The translations under genes and the position numbers were made by a program. The notes below the pieces were generated by a model, which saw only the letters and a program-made list of their open reading frames with translations, had not been told where the DNA came from and ran no database searches. Positions 60,859 to 64,000 of a DNA stretch of 64,000 bases are shown one piece after another. Position 1 is the first letter of the stretch, and each line of letters opens with the position of its first letter. Origin of the DNA: Liopterus haemorrhoidalis (taxonomy: Eukaryota > Arthropoda > Insecta > Coleoptera > Dytiscidae); contig OZ020611.1 of NCBI GenBank assembly GCA_963971575.1, positions 145,354,419 through 145,418,418 of the forward strand. Reading direction: 5' to 3'.

Positions 60859-62494
60859 TTTATTATATCTGTATTTATTCAACGGAGTTTGTTTCACCAG
60901 TTTCATATACATAAGGCACTGAAATCCGCAGTACCCTGGCTGACAACTCCTGGTGTAACCTATTGTTTATTCATGTTTCAAGGTATTTGTATCGAGAAAC
61001 TCTATTTATTTGCTGCTCATCCAAGATCAGAACTCCGGAAGTTATATTTGTTTTGGCGTTAACCATGTATTTGGTCTTAAAATTTAATCGAACGCCATAT
61101 TTGTTGCTGAATTTAATCTTAATTTTTGTTATAATATAAAAATGTCTTATTTTATTCCTTATTCTTTTTATTTATTATTCTTTAAAAATGTTTGAAATAT
61201 TATAATGTCTGTTCTTAACACAAATGTACATTTGTACAGCAATATTGCATTTCAAGTCGGATAAACATGATTGAAAAAAAAAATAATCATGCCAAAATTA
61301 TATTTTTAAGTAAAATGTGTATAAATTAATTTTAGTATCATTGTGATTATTAGATAATTGCCTTTTTGTATACAAATTACACATAATTTTTTAAGAACTA
61401 AAATTTGTACTTAGAACAATATTTGTGATTCTAACCAATTAATATAGTTAAAAATTATCAAAAAGACCAAAATTTTGCAAAACAAAAAAATATTGATCTG
61501 AAATTTTGGTGCAACTAATTTTTGGCGCATTAGAATTTATCTGAAATAAAGATTTTGATAAGGGATATATAATGGCCGTCCACTGAAAAATGTTTAATAT
61601 AATATTATTTAAAAGAGGCCTAACTGTAAATTTATTGACTTTTATTTAAAGACCTTACGTACTTGCTTTGTCATTCAAATTGCAGTAGTGGAATCAAAAT
61701 ATCACCATCAAGTTACGCATAAAATAAAACAGTATTTACAAAAAAACAAACTTTCATATTCTAAAAATATTTATCGCAAATAATAACAATTTAAATTAAA
61801 AAACAAAAATTAAATAAAAATGTGTTTATGATTTAATTCAATTTATTCAATTAAAATAAAGTAAACTAAAGCCAATTAAGGTTTTTATACGTAAGGCCCA
61901 TAAAACTATTATAAAAGTGCCAGTCCCAGTCCAAAATATGTATTTTCAAAAATTAAAATTCGCTAAATTTTAGAATTTTTAAGTTCGTTAGTCTTTTTAA
62001 ATAGATTAGCGAATAGTCATACATTTATATTTTTCTATTATATTCCTGTTTTAGCGAATTTTAATTTTGATGTGTAGCTATTAATTTTTTTTTTTCTTTC
62101 AAATGTAGAAATATCGTATTCATCTCATATAATTCTTTTATTTATGCATATTATTTTAATTATAATTTGATGTATGTATGTTTGACAAGTGTGTAATGTA
62201 GTTTTAATAAAATATAAATATACGTATTAATTACAAGAATTCTTTTATTTGTAACTGCCTTGTCAACCGACATGATTTCCTAGCTTACGAACTAAACATT
62301 AAAAGTTTCCGGCTTAACTATGTTCCAGGAGTTGACGAAATAAAAGGACGATAGTATCAGGTAGTGCCATCTATGAGTAGACGATTATAAAATATTCTCC
62401 CGCTAAATTACGTCAATCGTTTGGAGACACTCATTTCAGACAGATGACTTCTGGGGGTCTATTCTGTAACTTCACATACACAGTACCATGTCAC
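60859..62494. other. AT-rich intergenic stretch
   Basis: No gene, terminal repeat or array that I can support. 62455-62475 (GGGGTCTATTCTGTAACTTC) resembles a family D end without a partner. Confidence 0.6.
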
Positions 62495-63231
62495 CAGTGG
62501 CGCAGCCAGGATTTTGTCTTGGGGAGGGCCGAATCAAATTTCGAGGGCACGCGGCCCGCATACGGCCCTGAACCTTATTTTTTGTGGCCCCTGAAGCGGT
62601 AATCAAAATCACTTGAGCTTATTTAGGGGAAAAATATATTTAAAAATATAAACTATACTCTCTTCCCCTTTTCTGTTTATAAAAAAATGTCAAGAAACCC
62701 TTCGGGATATTTAAAGTTCCGTAACTGCTTATCATTTTGTATGTAACATAGACTGCGACCCAAATCAGTTCGACACCCCTGCTGTTGGATATTGATGTTT
62801 ATATCAAATAATAATTCCATTATTTGTTGATAAAAAAAAAATTTAATTGTTAATCCCTATATCAAAAACTTTCACTTGATTTTTTCTTCGATAAATACAT
62901 ATTTATTTATATTTTTCGTGGGATATATTTTTGAAGTATCAAAATTTCTCTTACTTATGTTCAGTTCTCTAAATCAGCCGCTACAAAACGAACAGACTCA
63001 TGTGACGGAATAAGAATTTCTTGATTATACCTACGAAAACCTACAAATAACATGTAAATGTGCATTTTCTGTAAAATTCAACACTAATCATAATAAAATA
63101 TAGCTTATTATTATTGTAAAATACATACGTTATTTTGCTGTACGATTATGATAAAATTGTTAAATTTTCATTTCATTTGACCTTCAGAGGGGGCTTGTGT
63201 CCCGCCCCCCCTCAATCTGAATACGCCACTG
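62495..63231. mobile_element. hAT-like element, TSD not resolved
   Basis: CAGTGGCGCAGCCAGG at the left and the inverse CAGTGGCGTATTCAG at the right, with G-rich subterminal blocks (GGGGAGGGCC; inverse GGGGGGGCGGGAC). Flanking octamers do not match, so the ends may belong to different copies. Confidence 0.5.
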
Positions 63232-63702
63232 TTATTCAGTACAACTTATATCAGTCCTTTTTGTGTGTAAAACATTATAATTTCAAAAATACCTAAGAAG
63301 ATATTGATATTCACATTTATTTACAAAATAAAACCAATATATTTCTACTATTTTTACTCTATTTCACGTTTGAAGTGTCATTTTAAAATTACATTCTGAA
63401 GGTTATACCGAAGTCAGATTTTCACTTTATCTTATCTGAATCGAGTAATTAGTTGTTTAAAACAGTTTTATCATTTGACTGGGCGAATATTTTAGTCGGT
63501 GTCAGAGGAAAAAAGGATCAACGCTCCCCTTCATATAATTCGTTGGAGCATATTTGGAAAGTGATGTATTTTCACTTGAAAAATAATTATGTCACTTTAT
63601 CAAGAGTAGGCAATCTTAAAAAAATGTTTATTTATACGAAAAAAATAAAAAAAAGAAAATGCCAATATTGTTTACAATGACGTAATTGAAAAATTAACTA
63701 CT

Positions 63703-63910
63703 GTTGTGGTTAAATTTTATCTTCAACTCCCCGGGCAGTGCCGTGCAATCTGCTGGTCCTGGGAGGGGCCCAGGCCCGTCGGCCCCCCCTTGGCTGCGCC
63801 ACTGGTTGTGGTTAACAAATACTATCTTCAACTATCCGGAGAGCGCCGAGTAATCTGCTGGTCCTGGGAGGGGCCCAGGCCCGTCGTTCCCCCCCTTGGC
63901 TGCGATACTG
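63703..63910. repeat. Tandem duplication, about 102-bp GC-rich unit
   Basis: Two units beginning GTTGTGGTTAA share CTGCTGGTCCTGGGAGGGGC and CCAGGCCCGTC. Each ends CCCTTGGCTGCG(CC or AT)ACTG, the inverse of an hAT-type terminus. Much more GC-rich than the surroundings. Confidence 0.8.
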
Positions 63911-64000
63911 CATGTTACCTATGCACACTGAACTGTCTCTGTAGACTGTCCTCTTTGATGTTGTTTTGTATTCTCCATTTTGAAATTTTCACATACTGTG

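Overview
This is a eukaryotic, strongly AT-rich window from an insect-type genome. Its only host gene that I can support is a matrix metalloproteinase (MMP) on the + strand. Seven exons lie at 9654-9761, 22494-22738, 24883-25092, 31506-31959, 35121-35302, 35462-35654 and 57239-57363. Splice phases agree at every junction. They encode about 505 residues: the end of the propeptide with a cysteine switch (PRCGVRD), an RSKR furin-type site, a zinc-metalloprotease catalytic domain ([11 protein letters not shown], then ALMAP), a linker, a hemopexin domain closed by a Cys pair, a stalk, and a hydrophobic C-terminus typical of a GPI-anchor signal. This architecture resembles insect Mmp2. The signal peptide and first half of the propeptide are not visible and probably lie upstream of base 1.

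The best novel candidate is a possible alternative last exon (49364-49473) inside the 21.6-kb final intron. It has a good acceptor, and only the reading phase set by the upstream donor is open. It would replace the GPI signal with a 36-residue basic tail, giving a released isoform.

The rest of the window is mainly transposable elements, many with target-site duplications (TSDs) that I could read. Upstream region and introns 1-3 (1-31505): a three-copy terminal-inverted-repeat family, tRNA-derived SINEs, mariner copies, LINE fragments, a Penelope-like element between inverted termini, a mariner-like element with plant-type (DD39D-like) transposase sequence and Stowaway-like ends, hAT elements with 8-bp TSDs, and a piggyBac derivative at TTAA. 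Introns 4-6 (31960-57238): a 1.2-kb mariner, nested hATs, foldback elements, a Harbinger-like MITE with a 48-bp perfect palindrome, a Mutator-like MITE with a 9-bp TSD, and a family of short foldback repeats. Downstream (57364-64000): 3'UTR, two hAT elements with TSDs, tandem SINEs and hAT-like termini, with no second gene that I can support.

All TE protein remnants seen are broken or truncated. No CRISPR array, rRNA or functional tRNA was seen. Family names come from pattern recognition without database searches.
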